NCBI GenBank assembly: GCA_039881045.1
Contig: JAYWVB010000043.1
Span: forward strand, 241,548 to 305,547
From: Chaetomium olivaceum
Lineage: Eukaryota; Ascomycota; Sordariomycetes; Sordariales; Chaetomiaceae
Length of the DNA: 64,000 nucleotides
Direction of reading: 5' to 3'
Positions 1-9,863 of this stretch are shown here, in pieces. Each line of letters starts with the position of its first letter. Position 1 is the first letter of the stretch. The position numbers and the translations under genes are program-made. The notes beneath the pieces are model-generated. The model did no database searches and had not been told where the DNA came from. It was given only the letters and a program-made list of their open reading frames with translations.

Positions 1-1622
1 CGCGCCGCTTGAGGTCGTTGGGCACGTAGCTGTCTACGAAGTTGTACGTGTCGTAGGCGTCGCAGAGGAAGTGGTAGGCTTGGTCGGGGCTGACGCCTAC
101 GATGTCGACGGCGATCTGGGGCACCAGGGTGGAGCGCCCGGCTGCGTTGAGCGATAGCGTCTTGTACCAGTGGGGGTAGAGCAAGCGATACAGAGGGTGG
201 TCCATGGGGATGGAGCGGTTAGTTGCCACGATAATAGCTTCCTCGACAAAGTGTGAGCACGTGAGATGCACGGCCAGCTCATGGCGCATCCAGTCGGTCA
301 CTTGTGCGCACGTCTTCGCGTATCGCCAAGGCCAGTCTTGCTTCTCGCTTGCGGTTGAGTCGTAAGGGGACAGTCGTTTGTTGAAGATGGTGACAGAGTT
401 GTCCAATGATCCCCTGTAGTCGATGCAGATGGCAATCGGGTGTATTTTCCCATCCTCGTGCAGCTGGAAGAGGCTGACTGCGCCCACGGTCCAGCACTCC
501 TCACTCCCTGGCTGTTTGTGGTGGAGGATAGCAGTCGGATCAGACACACCGACGGCCCTCCGGAAATAACTTCCATCTTGTACATAAAGAGACTTCGGGT
601 CTACCCTAGCAAGGGCACTAACCCATTCACGGTAGTTTCCAGCTTGTGCGGCCGCAGTGAAGTCGGCGATCCATCCAGGCGTGGCACGCGTGATGGTAGT
701 CGGGTTGGTGCCCGTGAGCTGCTGATCTGCAAACCGGCGGTCGCCATACCAGTCGTCCAGCAAGCCAATATTACCGCCGTGTTCAATATCCGTCCCGAAT
801 TTGCGGTGATACTTGTTGTAGTCGACGACGTCCTGGATCGTCATCCCCTTGTCCGGGTCACCCCCGAATGCCGCAGCCTGGGCCTTATCAAGTAGGAAAT
901 CTCTCGTACGGCCCTTGATACCATCCTCCTCTGGTATGATCTTCTTCAGAAGGACACTAGTCTCCAGCAAGCCTCCCACGTTGAAGATCCTGAACACGCT
1001 GACAGATTGGTCCTCGGGTACGTGTTGGATGTGTGGCGGGTACTGGGCCGGGGTTCCATCACCATTTGTTGGGTACGCTGAGAACTGATAGAGGCCCCTC
1101 TGCTCTTGGAGCGTGCGGTGCCGCGGCAACGTTGCCTCAATACCGAGAACGTCGAATAGGGAGGCGAATCTGGAACGGGAGTAAGTACTTTTGTTGGGGT
1201 CTAGCGATGGTTGCGAGTAAGGGAATGGACGGCGACACTTACCTCTGCTCTATCCGTGAGTAGGCCTGGGTCAATGCTACCTGTGTGCCGACGTAGGTCC
1301 CCTCCACGATGTTCCCCTCTGGTTCCCGCACATTAGACGGGTCATTGGGGTCAACGGATGGGTATAACTTCTGCTTCATCATCTCATTGTCAAAAACGCC
1401 GGGATCAAATGACGGTAGGGGAACATCTTCGACAGCATCAGGCAGAGTCTGAGCCAAGTACTTTGTTTCTGGCAGGTGTTTGAGTATGGTCCGCTGGCTA
1501 GGACGTCCGGCAGCTAGCTTTGCGGGAGGGGCAGGGAGATTCTTGTTGATCGGCTTCCGGAAAAAACTCTGGACATAACCGAGTGCCCGAGTGGGCCACC
1601 AGGGGCCACCTTCGTCAGGCAT
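1..1622 (-). CDS. Lipoxygenase, N-terminal part (3' end beyond window)
   Basis: Catalyses dioxygenation of polyunsaturated fatty acids in oxylipin synthesis. Exon 1 (1622-1243) starts with ATG and encodes MPDEGGPWWPTRALG. A GTAAGT donor and CAG acceptor bound a 73-bp intron (1170-1242), and exon 2 (1169 onward) stays open to the window edge. Family landmarks seen in exon 2 are FRIFNVGGLLE (substrate-channel region), WTVGAVSLFQLHEDGKIHP, NSVTIFNKRLSPYD and the metal-ligand helix HLTCSHFVEE, whose two His are four residues apart (H-x4-H). NRSIPMDHPLYRLLYPHW follows. The second His/Asn pair and the C-terminal carboxylate ligand lie outside the window, so iron versus manganese type cannot be settled. 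No signal peptide is evident. Confidence 0.88.
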
Positions 1623-2144
1623 TGAAAGGTGTTGGTGATGAACTCCTGTGGTTTAGAGACAAATATGCAGGTGCAAGATCACAGTCCGAGATGAAGCTGC
1701 AACCGCGGAGACGCGTTAGGAAAGAGTGCAGGTGAATCAGTGCCGCGACGCATTGCAACTCTCCCATGCCGTAGATCAACGCGGCATGTGACTTGGTGGG
1801 GGGAGACCGTCGTCATCGAATGGATGAAAGCTGGCGCTTAGCTCCCGTCCCATCTTGACAAGTAGTACAGATAAATCCAGATTCTGTGAGGTTGGCCGGG
1901 TCCACGTGGGTTCAAGCTGGGACGTCGTCGACATTAACATCTTGATGCAGTCACTGACCACGGTCGAGGACCGTGCCTTGCGTGGTGCTGCGTCACGCAT
2001 GCCTCCCCCATGACGTTGCAAACTGCACGGGCAGCTCCGGCTCAAAATATGTTCCAGCAGCCCCCCCGGCAGCAGGGAATGCTAGCCATACCGGAAAGGA
2101 TGGGTATCAAGGGCATCTCGGCATCCGGGTTCGGGAATGTTAGC
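1623..2144. other. Intergenic, nothing recognised
   Basis: Lies between the lipoxygenase start and the end of the next minus-strand gene. Short open frames on both strands lack family features. It probably holds the lipoxygenase promoter. Confidence 0.5.
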
Positions 2145-3089
2145 TCAATGCCCCCGGGGCAAGTGGAATAACTGGGCGGTGGCTGGCCCGGGCGGCACCA
2201 GCCCCGAGTCATCGTCAACCCAGGAGATGCGGAACTGGCCCTCAGAACTGCGAGCCATGAGGGATTCCCACTCGGTTGCGCCAAAGGCAGGGAGATAAGA
2301 TCTTGGCATGGCGACTTCGCACACTCTGAGGCTTCTCAGGCGTTGGATGGGACCCAAGTACAAGTCTCGCAGTTCAAATGGTTGCGAGTTCGGGTCAATC
2401 TGGGGACACGGAGGCATCAAGAGGGCGATTCGTAAGCGGGAGAGCGTGGGCATCTCAGCCAGAGCATCCCAAAACGCCTCATAGGCATCGCGGCCATACA
2501 AGTGTGGCACCATGCTGGCTTGGTTCCGATCGAACGGGGCCACCTCCCATTTAATCTCGAGGGATTGGATGAGAGGCCAGTGCTTGGGCATCTTGGCCTG
2601 GAGGCTGCGGGTGTCATCGACGGGCAGCCTCCGACTACCGCTGTTGATGACGAGAAAGACGTTGCTGTGGTACAAGACAGGGATGCCGTCCATGAGCCTA
2701 CGCTGCTTTAGTTGATGCAATTTAGCACATTGCCCATGACGGCAGACCCGGACTTACGCTCGATGGCATGTAAAGAGCATGGAGATGTCGAGGACTCGGC
2801 GACGGGCAGCGGTGAGACAGTAGTGCGGGCGGGCAATCACGCAGGTAAAAGGCGTTTCCATGGCGTCCTCACAGATTCCATGTCGCCATCTACGCCTGTT
2901 TCCCACTTTGTCGGCGCGCAAGGGATGCGGCATGAATTCGAGGTGGACTCTCCGACCACCAAAGAGTTCAGTGAAGATCATGGCGCGCAGCTCAGTGGGC
3001 AGCCTCGCAAACAGTGGCGACGCCAGCTGCTGGTCAGGCCCAGCGGATGACTTGCAGGTCCCGAATTTGGGATCTTTGGTCATTTCCAT
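2145..3089 (-). CDS. DUF7730 / F-box-like hypothetical protein
   Basis: Two exons (3089-2758 and 2697-2145) give 294 aa. The 60-bp intron has a GTAAGT donor, a TGCTAAAT branch site and a TAG acceptor; it is needed because the first frame stops directly after the splice site. Residues 25-50 hold an F-box-like segment (LFARLPTELRAMIFTELFGG). Splicing produces TCHRALMDGIPVLYHSNVF, the hallmark layout of many fungal DUF7730 proteins (a Cys-containing helix, then a PVLYxxNxF strand). The rest is leucine-rich with no catalytic motif. The function is unknown; F-box-like adaptor roles are only inference. Family recognition is by pattern, not by search. Confidence 0.7.
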
Positions 3090-3962
3090 TGCAATTTGGC
3101 GTTAATGAGACCTCGAGTGAGATTTGGGAGAGAAGAGCCGACAGGTTTGATGATGTTTGTGTGGAAGAGGCAAGCACGTCGAGAAATCGTGGGGGAGTGG
3201 GGCACCCAATTGTGGGGTAAGGCTGAAGGCCCCGGGCCCTGTTTGGCTGCATGAGGAGATTATTTGCAGCACCTGAACAGCCCCTGGAGGCAGGCCCAGA
3301 ACCCCTCCTTCAAACTTTATCATCACCTCTGGCATTTCTGAACAGGCATCTCGGTACATAAATACTGTATGTATGGTATTGGAGAATGCATGATATGTCC
3401 CTCGTCCGCCCGATTGCAGTTCCGACGGATCTGTCTAGTCAGCAATTTAACTTGTCATTATCCTCGGGTGCCAATGTCGATTCTCGAAGCCTGAAACCTG
3501 CAACAAGCAATCCGACACCAGGGAAACGCGACCTTGCGCGCTGCAGAGGAAGACGTTCTTGCATCAACGACAACAATGTAGCTGACTTTTGCAGGCCGGG
3601 AATTGATGGCGGATGTGGTTCCACCGGAAAATACATGGTGTGTCAATATCTTGTACACAGTACCTACCTACCTACCAGGCACTTTACCTGCCGCCCAGCA
3701 CCGATTATGTGAACTTTCCTCTTCCATTGACCCCGGGCGAGGTCCACCTGCCCCATCTCGAGCGTGACCCTGGATTACCCGGGTAGACTTCCCCCAGCTG
3801 GGTATGGAACAAACATTGAAGGACCGAGGCTCGGACTTTCCAAAGGTCCCACTTCCGGAATGACGTCTCGCCACAGCTTAAGTATGGGGTTGATGGTCTG
3901 TTTTACTAAAAGAGGGCTGTCTCTGTCTCACACTTGATGCACGAAACGTGAAACACATCGTC
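3090..3962. other. Intergenic, divergent promoter region
   Basis: Lies between two divergently transcribed genes. No recognisable gene. A four-codon upstream ORF (ATG at 3937, stop ending 3951) sits just before the ATG of the next gene and could dampen its translation. Confidence 0.4.
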
Positions 3963-5287
3963 ATGAGGCTGATAACATTCTCGCTCCTCGGAGCATTACT
4001 TGCGTATGTGTTCTACGCTGCCGTCCCTATCGTCCACCGGGCAGCCGTTGTTTTCGGAGTACTACGCAAGTATCCCAATGTCGCCACCGTCAAGAGCGAC
4101 GTGATTGCGATCCCAGACACCGTCCACTGCGAGGATCTCCATTACCATGCCCCTAGCGGGACGCTCTTCACTGCCTGCGAGGACAACGCCGAGACGAGGT
4201 TCAAGTGGTTTCCCCCGCTGGCCAACTTCGACAGCCCGGAATTGGGTAGCAAGAGCCAGGGCTCTCTACATGTCATCGACCCCAAGGTATGTTGGGCCTA
4301 TCTCCTAACACAGCCGACACTGACACCATCGTCTAGTCTATGAAATCGCGGAGGCTCAAGTTTGAGAACTTTGAGGGACCCTTCAGTACCCACGGCATCG
4401 ATGTGATCCCGGACCAGGAACGGCCGGGCGGAGAGGCCGTGTATATTTTCGCCGTCAACCATGTTCCCGAGACCCAACCTTCGGGTGAGAAGGGGCCGCA
4501 CGCCCGTTCGCAGCTTGAGCTCTTTCACCACGTTATCGGGTCATCGTCCGCCAAGCACCTCCGTTCCATCTGGCATCCCCTGGTTAGCACACCCAACGAT
4601 ATCTTTGCCCAAAGCGTAAACTCCATCTACGTCACAAACGACCATCGTCACCGCTACCCGGGATTCAAGCGCGCGCTTGAGGACATCTACGCTGGCGCAA
4701 AATGGACCGAAGTTGTGCATATCCAGCTCGAGTCCTTGGCCGCGACGGAGGCGGCTGCGGGCATCACTGCCAATGTTGCCTTGTCTAACCTGCACAATGC
4801 CAACGGTCTCGGACACGGCCGGTCAAACCGCGAGATCCTCATCTCGAGCTGCACTAGCGGGGTGTTTCATATCGGAGAGCTCCCCGTCGACGGAACTGGA
4901 AACATCACTGTTGTCGAGTCTGTCAAGATTGACCACATCGCCGACAATCCTTCGTATTTTGCCGACCCCTACGCCACGCCTGGCAACGACAAGAGCGGAT
5001 TCCTTGAGACGGGGCTAGCACGAGGCATCGACCTAGGCGAGACCCATCGCAACTCCACCGCCAAAGATCCCGTCATGGTTACCTACCTGAAGCCAATCTC
5101 GCCTGGCCAGTGGGAGAAACGGGTTCTACTAGATGATGATGGCACGAAGCTCAGAACCGGCAGTGCCGCAGTGCTCGTGGCCATCGACCCGGCGGATGGG
5201 GGAAGTGCGGATGGGGCAAGGCAAGCATGGTTGTTCGCCACGGGCTTTATGTCCAACAATATTATCGCAACCAAGGTTGACTTGTAA
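3963..5287 (+). CDS. Serum paraoxonase/arylesterase-like protein
   Basis: A predicted calcium-dependent six-bladed beta-propeller hydrolase (lactonase/arylesterase family). Exons 3963-4286 and 4337-5287 give 424 aa, with a 50-bp intron (GTATGT, CTAACAC branch site, TAG). The first ATG in frame is at 3963; the frame is open a little farther upstream but only with GTG. Residues 1-25 form a hydrophobic signal-anchor, as in paraoxonases. Family marks are HGIDVIPDQ, then a central block with ELFHHVIGSSS, the calcium-site motif STPNDIFAQSVNSIYVTNDH and later SNLHNANGLGHGRS. The natural substrate is unknown. It is head-to-head with the DUF7730 gene and tail-to-tail with the flavoprotein gene, 69 bp away. 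Confidence 0.85.
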
Positions 5288-5356
5288 TGTATGTACGTAC
5301 AATAATGAAATTGCTTAGGGGGTCTTTGTGATAATCATCGCCATAGCCACTTCCCT

Positions 5357-6474
5357 TCACGCCTTGGCCATCTCGTGAATCTGGTTCTGGTACCATTGCT
5401 GCCACAAACGTCAGTCTTGGTTTTTCTTGTTGGCAGCTCGCCACTTACGCTATCGATTCCCGCACCGATGATCGAGAGCCCGATGAACTTGGCGAACCAC
5501 GGGGTTTTGTTCTTCTTTCGGTACACTCTAGCGTCTTGGTCCTTGACCTCGGCGTTGAGAAGGAGGCTGTTGGGGGCTAAAGGGTTAAGGACGGCGGGTC
5601 TCCCAAGGCCGATCAGATCACAGTCGCCGTCAACGACCGCCCTTTCCATCCCGCCACGGCTGCTGAAGCCGCCGGTGACCATGAGCGGGACGTCCGGGAA
5701 CTCCTTGCGAATGACCCGGGAAAACTCGAGGAAGAAGGCCTCACGGGCCTTGGTGCGGTCCGACTTTTCCTCTGCCTGACCATCTGGGCCATCGTTGCCC
5801 CAGATCATCTGTATCCCCAGTCAGCCACCGAGCCATCCACCACAGCACACACACCCAAACGGCGAGAGAGCCAGCAACAGCAGAACAACAAAACAATCAA
5901 AAGCAAAACTCACCTTCGGATCCTCATAACTGCCCCCACTAACCTCCACAAAATCCACCCCGGCCTCCACCACCGCCCTCACCTGCTCCACACAATCCCT
6001 CATCTCCCCCTCACTCTGATGATCCACACTATTCAGCTTCACCCCGACACAGAACCCCTCAAACCCCTTGGTCGCCTCCCTCACCGCCCTCACCACCTCC
6101 ACCAACATCCTCGCCCTGCCCCTCGCATCCCCACCATACCCATCCCCGCGCTGATTCGACTGGCCACTCAGAAACTGCGACAGCAGATACCCGTGCGCCG
6201 CGTGCAGCTCGACGCCGTCGAACCCGGCCTCGGCACATAGGCGCGCCGCCCGCGCGAACTGGGCCACCACCGCCTCGATCTCGGCGCTGCTCATCGCCCG
6301 GGGCGTGCCGAACCCCAGCACGCGCAGCGCGGTGGCCAGCAGCCCGGGGCCGAGGGAGACGGGGATGGCGGAGGGCGCCAGGGACGGGGCGAAAAAGCTG
6401 CGGGTGCCCGTGCCGCGCGGGGATTGCCGGCCCGGGTGGTTGAGCTGCACGATGGTGGGCGTGTGCTGTTGTGG

Positions 6475-6506
<32 letters not shown>

Positions 6507-6900
6507 GGTCGGGGTGCTTCTGGCTGGCGCGTGCGAAGGCCGAGTAGGCCGGGATGAGGGTGTTTTCGGGGAGGGAGGGGGAGAGGGCGGCGTCGGCGGG
6601 CGCGCCGAGGTGCGCGTCGTCGACCTGGACGTTGCCTGGGAAGGGTGGGGGGGGCTTTGGTTAGATGGTGGGTGAGGTGAGAGGGGTGTGTGTATGGGTG
6701 TGTGTGTGCATACCGGTGATGATCAACCCCCAGCCGCCTCGCGCCCAGTGCTTGTATATCGCCAGAATTCGCTCGTCCGGGAGCTGGTTAGCCCCGGCGA
6801 GCTGCTCGGCCATGGCGGCCTTGACCAGCCGGTTGGGGAGCGTAAGGCCGCATTTGAGCGTCAGGGGCTGGGCAATTTGGAGATCGGATGGTCCGCGCAT
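5357..6900 (-). CDS. NADH:flavin oxidoreductase (Old Yellow Enzyme family)
   Basis: An FMN-dependent ene-reductase of the OYE-like/NADH oxidase subgroup. Four exons (6900-6714, 6635-5914, 5808-5449, 5398-5357) give 436 aa. All introns have good GT..AG ends; the last exon encodes only QWYQNQIHEMAKA, a typical fungal OYE tail. Seen: the FMN-binding N-terminus (LTLPNRLVKAAMAEQLAG), the active-site helix GFDGVELHAAHGYLLSQFLS and the phosphate-binding segment CDLIGLGRPAVLNPL. A run of about 12 Gln lies between the N-terminal strand and the barrel (the GTT repeat on the + strand). Intron 1 carries a TG microsatellite. The start codon is about 32 bp from the left end of a DNA transposon, so its promoter may be displaced. 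Confidence 0.88.
6474..6506 (+). repeat. (GTT)11 microsatellite coding for poly-Gln
   Basis: Eleven uninterrupted GTT units on the + strand read as CAA codons in the flavoprotein gene. They give a poly-Gln insertion that may vary in length between strains. Confidence 0.95.
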
Positions 6901-6931
6901 TGTGACGGTTTTGTGGATTTGTGGTTGGTAG

Positions 6932-6949
6932 TTATCTCAGGTTCAGACC
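6932..6949 (+). repeat. Left terminal inverted repeat of the RecQ/DUF6589 element
   Basis: TTATCTCAGGTTCAGACC. It pairs with 12884-12901 at 17 of 18 positions. A T-run followed by GGG comes next on both inward sides. Confidence 0.85.
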
Positions 6950-7112
6950 TTTTTTTTGGGCGATCTGCCTTGTGTGGTTAGAGACCGTGTGAAAAGGTTT
7001 GAGGAAATACAGTGAGACCCCGCTGCATACATCTTTGGTGGCCCATCTGTTACGCTAGCCCTCTTTGAGACATAACCCCACTTTTTTGCAAGATCGCCGA
7101 AGAAAAAGGTCT
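6945..7112. repeat. Subterminal inverted repeat at the left end
   Basis: The 22 bases at 6945-6966 (AGACCT, T-run, GGGCGATCT) are complementary to 7091-7112 at 20 of 22 positions. A third, weaker copy follows at about 7118-7136. This may be a binding site or fold-back structure for the transposition machinery. Confidence 0.75.
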
Positions 7113-7496
7113 GAGTTGGCGATCGGAAAAAGGCCTGGTTGACGAACGCGCTCCCACACAAAGTGATGCATGCAGCTGTAAACACTCCATCATTGCGCAC
7201 CACCACAACCACTTCTGACTATATAAAATATATGTGGAAGATCGCTGTAATGAGGGCTTTTTAATGGTGCCAGTTCTGTGGTTTTAAATAGCTTATAATA
7301 TAGAGTCATGCCCCCTTGGGTCTGGAAACGGTTGACGATCGTGTGCATCTTTGCGGCGACCCCCCCTCCAAAACAACAACCAAGTGCTTCAAATATTTGA
7401 AAATAATACTGCAGTATCTTCTCAGCTAGCGCAACCTCAGACGACCATTTTCTTCCCACCAAACGCCATACAACTCAGCGACCTTTCTCTCGAGCG

Positions 7497-9701
7497 ATGG
7501 AGGCGTTTGACGATGTTGAGCGCGTCGCAGCGACTTTGCGCACGCTTGCAGGTGGCCACGACCCTCGCCGTGGTCAGATTGAGGCCGTGGAAAGCCTCAT
7601 CATCTACCAAGAAGACACCATTCTCGTGGCTGCTACCGGCTACGGCAAAAGCGCTGTACTATTCGCATTTTCCGCGCTCAGGCCCGACGCAATCACCATT
7701 CAGGTCGTGCCGTTGGTGACGCTGGGAGAGAGCCAGAGAGATGATATCGCCACCAAGTTACCGGAATCGAGGCCCATCTGGATTGACGCAGACACTCATC
7801 TCAAGGTATTATACTACCAGCTCGTTGAACGAACCCCTGACCCCTGACCCCTGACCCCTGAGTAATACTAACTTCGTTATTAACAGAACAAGCATGTCTG
7901 GAATGAAGTCGAGGAAGGGAAGTACAGTCATGTACTTTTAAGCCCGGAACAGGCGCTTAACCCGAAGTTCAAAGCCATCTTGAGAGACCCTGCGTTCCAT
8001 ACCAAGATGGGCCTTTTCGCGATCGACGAGCTACATTGTGTTGGCGAATGGAGGCATTTCAGAGAAGACTACACGCATCTCCATACATTGCGGTCTCTCC
8101 TGCCCGCGTCGTTGCCTTGGTTTGGGTGTACAGCGACGTTGGACAGGGACAATCAGGGTTACATCCTCGAGCACGCCGGCTTCAATTCCGACCCCAAGAT
8201 CATCCGCACATCCATCGACAGACCAGAGATCTCCATTGTGGTGCAGCCGCTTTTACGGGGGTCGATAAACGACCATCGCCGACTTCAGTTCTTGTTGGAG
8301 GGATCTAGTGCTACCAATGTACGCGAGGTCCCAAAGACTATTATCTATCTGGACAACAAGACGGCTTGTCTACGCGCGAGGTACACTCTGTTACAATACC
8401 TCCGTCGTTCATGTGGATTCGACAAGGGATTCGCCCGCAAGGTGGTTCGACGATTTGATGCGGACATACGGCCCGCCGACAAAGAGATCATTTTCAAGGA
8501 CTTCGCCAACGTCGACACTGACTGCCGCATCATCGTGGCGACGGTTTCTCTCGGTATGGGCATGGATATTCCTGACGTCAAGCGAGTCGTACAGTTCGGC
8601 ATCCCTCCCAGTACCAGCATCGCAGATATTTGGCAGCGCATTAGAAGAGCGGTGCGCAAGCAACCTGCCGATGGCCGTGTCCAGGGCACCGCATACCTCT
8701 TCATTCCATACTGGGCCTTCGACCATCTTGGGGCCGTCGAGAAGCAGAAGCCGACTGCAAAGAAGAGGCCACGGCCAAAAGGATCTCGACGCCAGCTACA
8801 TGTCCCCGTCGTCAGCAGTCGTCTGCAATTGATGACTTTGGTTGATCAAGAGAGCGAAGACGCAAGGAGCCAAGCTAGTGCCACCACCCAAGCCAGTCAC
8901 AATACAGATATACCGGAGTCTCAAGCACAAGCCGCCCCTGAGGAGCTCACTCTCGACGCAACTGCCAACTCCCAGTGTCTGTTTGACTTTGAAACACAAG
9001 TCAAATGGACGAAGCAAGACATATCTCAACGCGAGAAGCTTGATCCTGTCTTCATGGCGTTCTTGAATTCTTCTTGTTTTCGGAAATATGCTCTTGAATA
9101 CCTCCAAGAAGATGTCGACAACCCCGACCTCGAATATCGCCGCCCTCTCGACCAGAGCCTCTGCTGTAACGCTTGCAACCACGAGTTAGGGAGAATCCCC
9201 GCCTTACTTCCACGCGAGAAATACGGCGATAAGCCGTCTACGGGGTCCCTGGCCGGCCACGCGCTCGGCCATATAGTGTTATGGTGCGCCAAGAACGCTC
9301 AGAACTTGTTGCCGCAGAGATACCGACGCTTCGATATCATCCCTGAGATGTTTATGGAGAACAAGTTGCAGTACGCGATTGCTCGCGTCTTCTCAGAGGT
9401 ACGGGGGGCTACCAAGGAGCTTCCATTTAAGGACCTCCATGATCTGTCGCAGAAGGTCCCAGATTTGAGAGAGTGGGAGCACTTTGAGGCGAAGGGGGGG
9501 GAGTTAGCGGCATTCTGTATCGCCTCGTTGTCCAAAATCAAGGAGGAGTGGGAGGTTAGCAAGGCTAAGAGGGCCCGGGAGAAGGATGCCAGAGCGCGTG
9601 AGGCGCAAGCTAGCGGCGCTGTAGCTGCTGATACACGCAGGAAGCGTGTAATGGAGGGTGGAGAGCAGTCTCCTTCGGGTAGAAGAGCTACTGGGTTGTA
9701 A
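7497..9701 (+). CDS. RecQ-like superfamily 2 DNA helicase (transposon-borne)
   Basis: A predicted ATP-dependent 3'-5' DNA helicase. Exons 7497-7805 and 7887-9701 give 707 aa with no in-frame stop. Motifs in order: RRGQIEAVESL (motif 0), ATGYGKSAVLF (Walker A), IQVVPLVTLGESQ (Ia), FAIDELHCVGEWRHFREDY (motif II with the RecQ loop; DELH replaces DEAH), WFGCTATL (III), IVATVSLGMGMDIPDVKRV (V) and WQRIRRAVRKQ (VI). Motif VI is unusual: the usual GRAGR is altered, which could weaken ATP hydrolysis. A Cys pair (CCNAC) near residue 533 may belong to a zinc-binding module. The tail is basic and low-complexity. The intron contains four exact CCCCTGA heptamers (7834-7861). It converges on the DUF6589 gene inside the same TIR pair. 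Confidence 0.85.
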
Positions 9702-9863
9702 TATAGCGATGAGCTCCGTTGGTGTTGTATTTATTGACGTTCTGAGCCCTGAACCCCTGGACCTTGATAGTAAGTCACGTAGTGCGCAAAAGATGGTAAA
9801 GAGACATCAATCAACACCATCGACATAAACCTAACGTTATATATAAATACAACGCAATGCGTA

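Noticed and set aside
440..895. Plus-strand ORF of 151 codons
   Set aside because: It is the complement of lipoxygenase exon 2, which has clear family motifs.
7829..7861. CCCCTGA heptamers as a telomere-like repeat
   Set aside because: Only four units inside an intron; it is not the TTAGGG type and there is no array.
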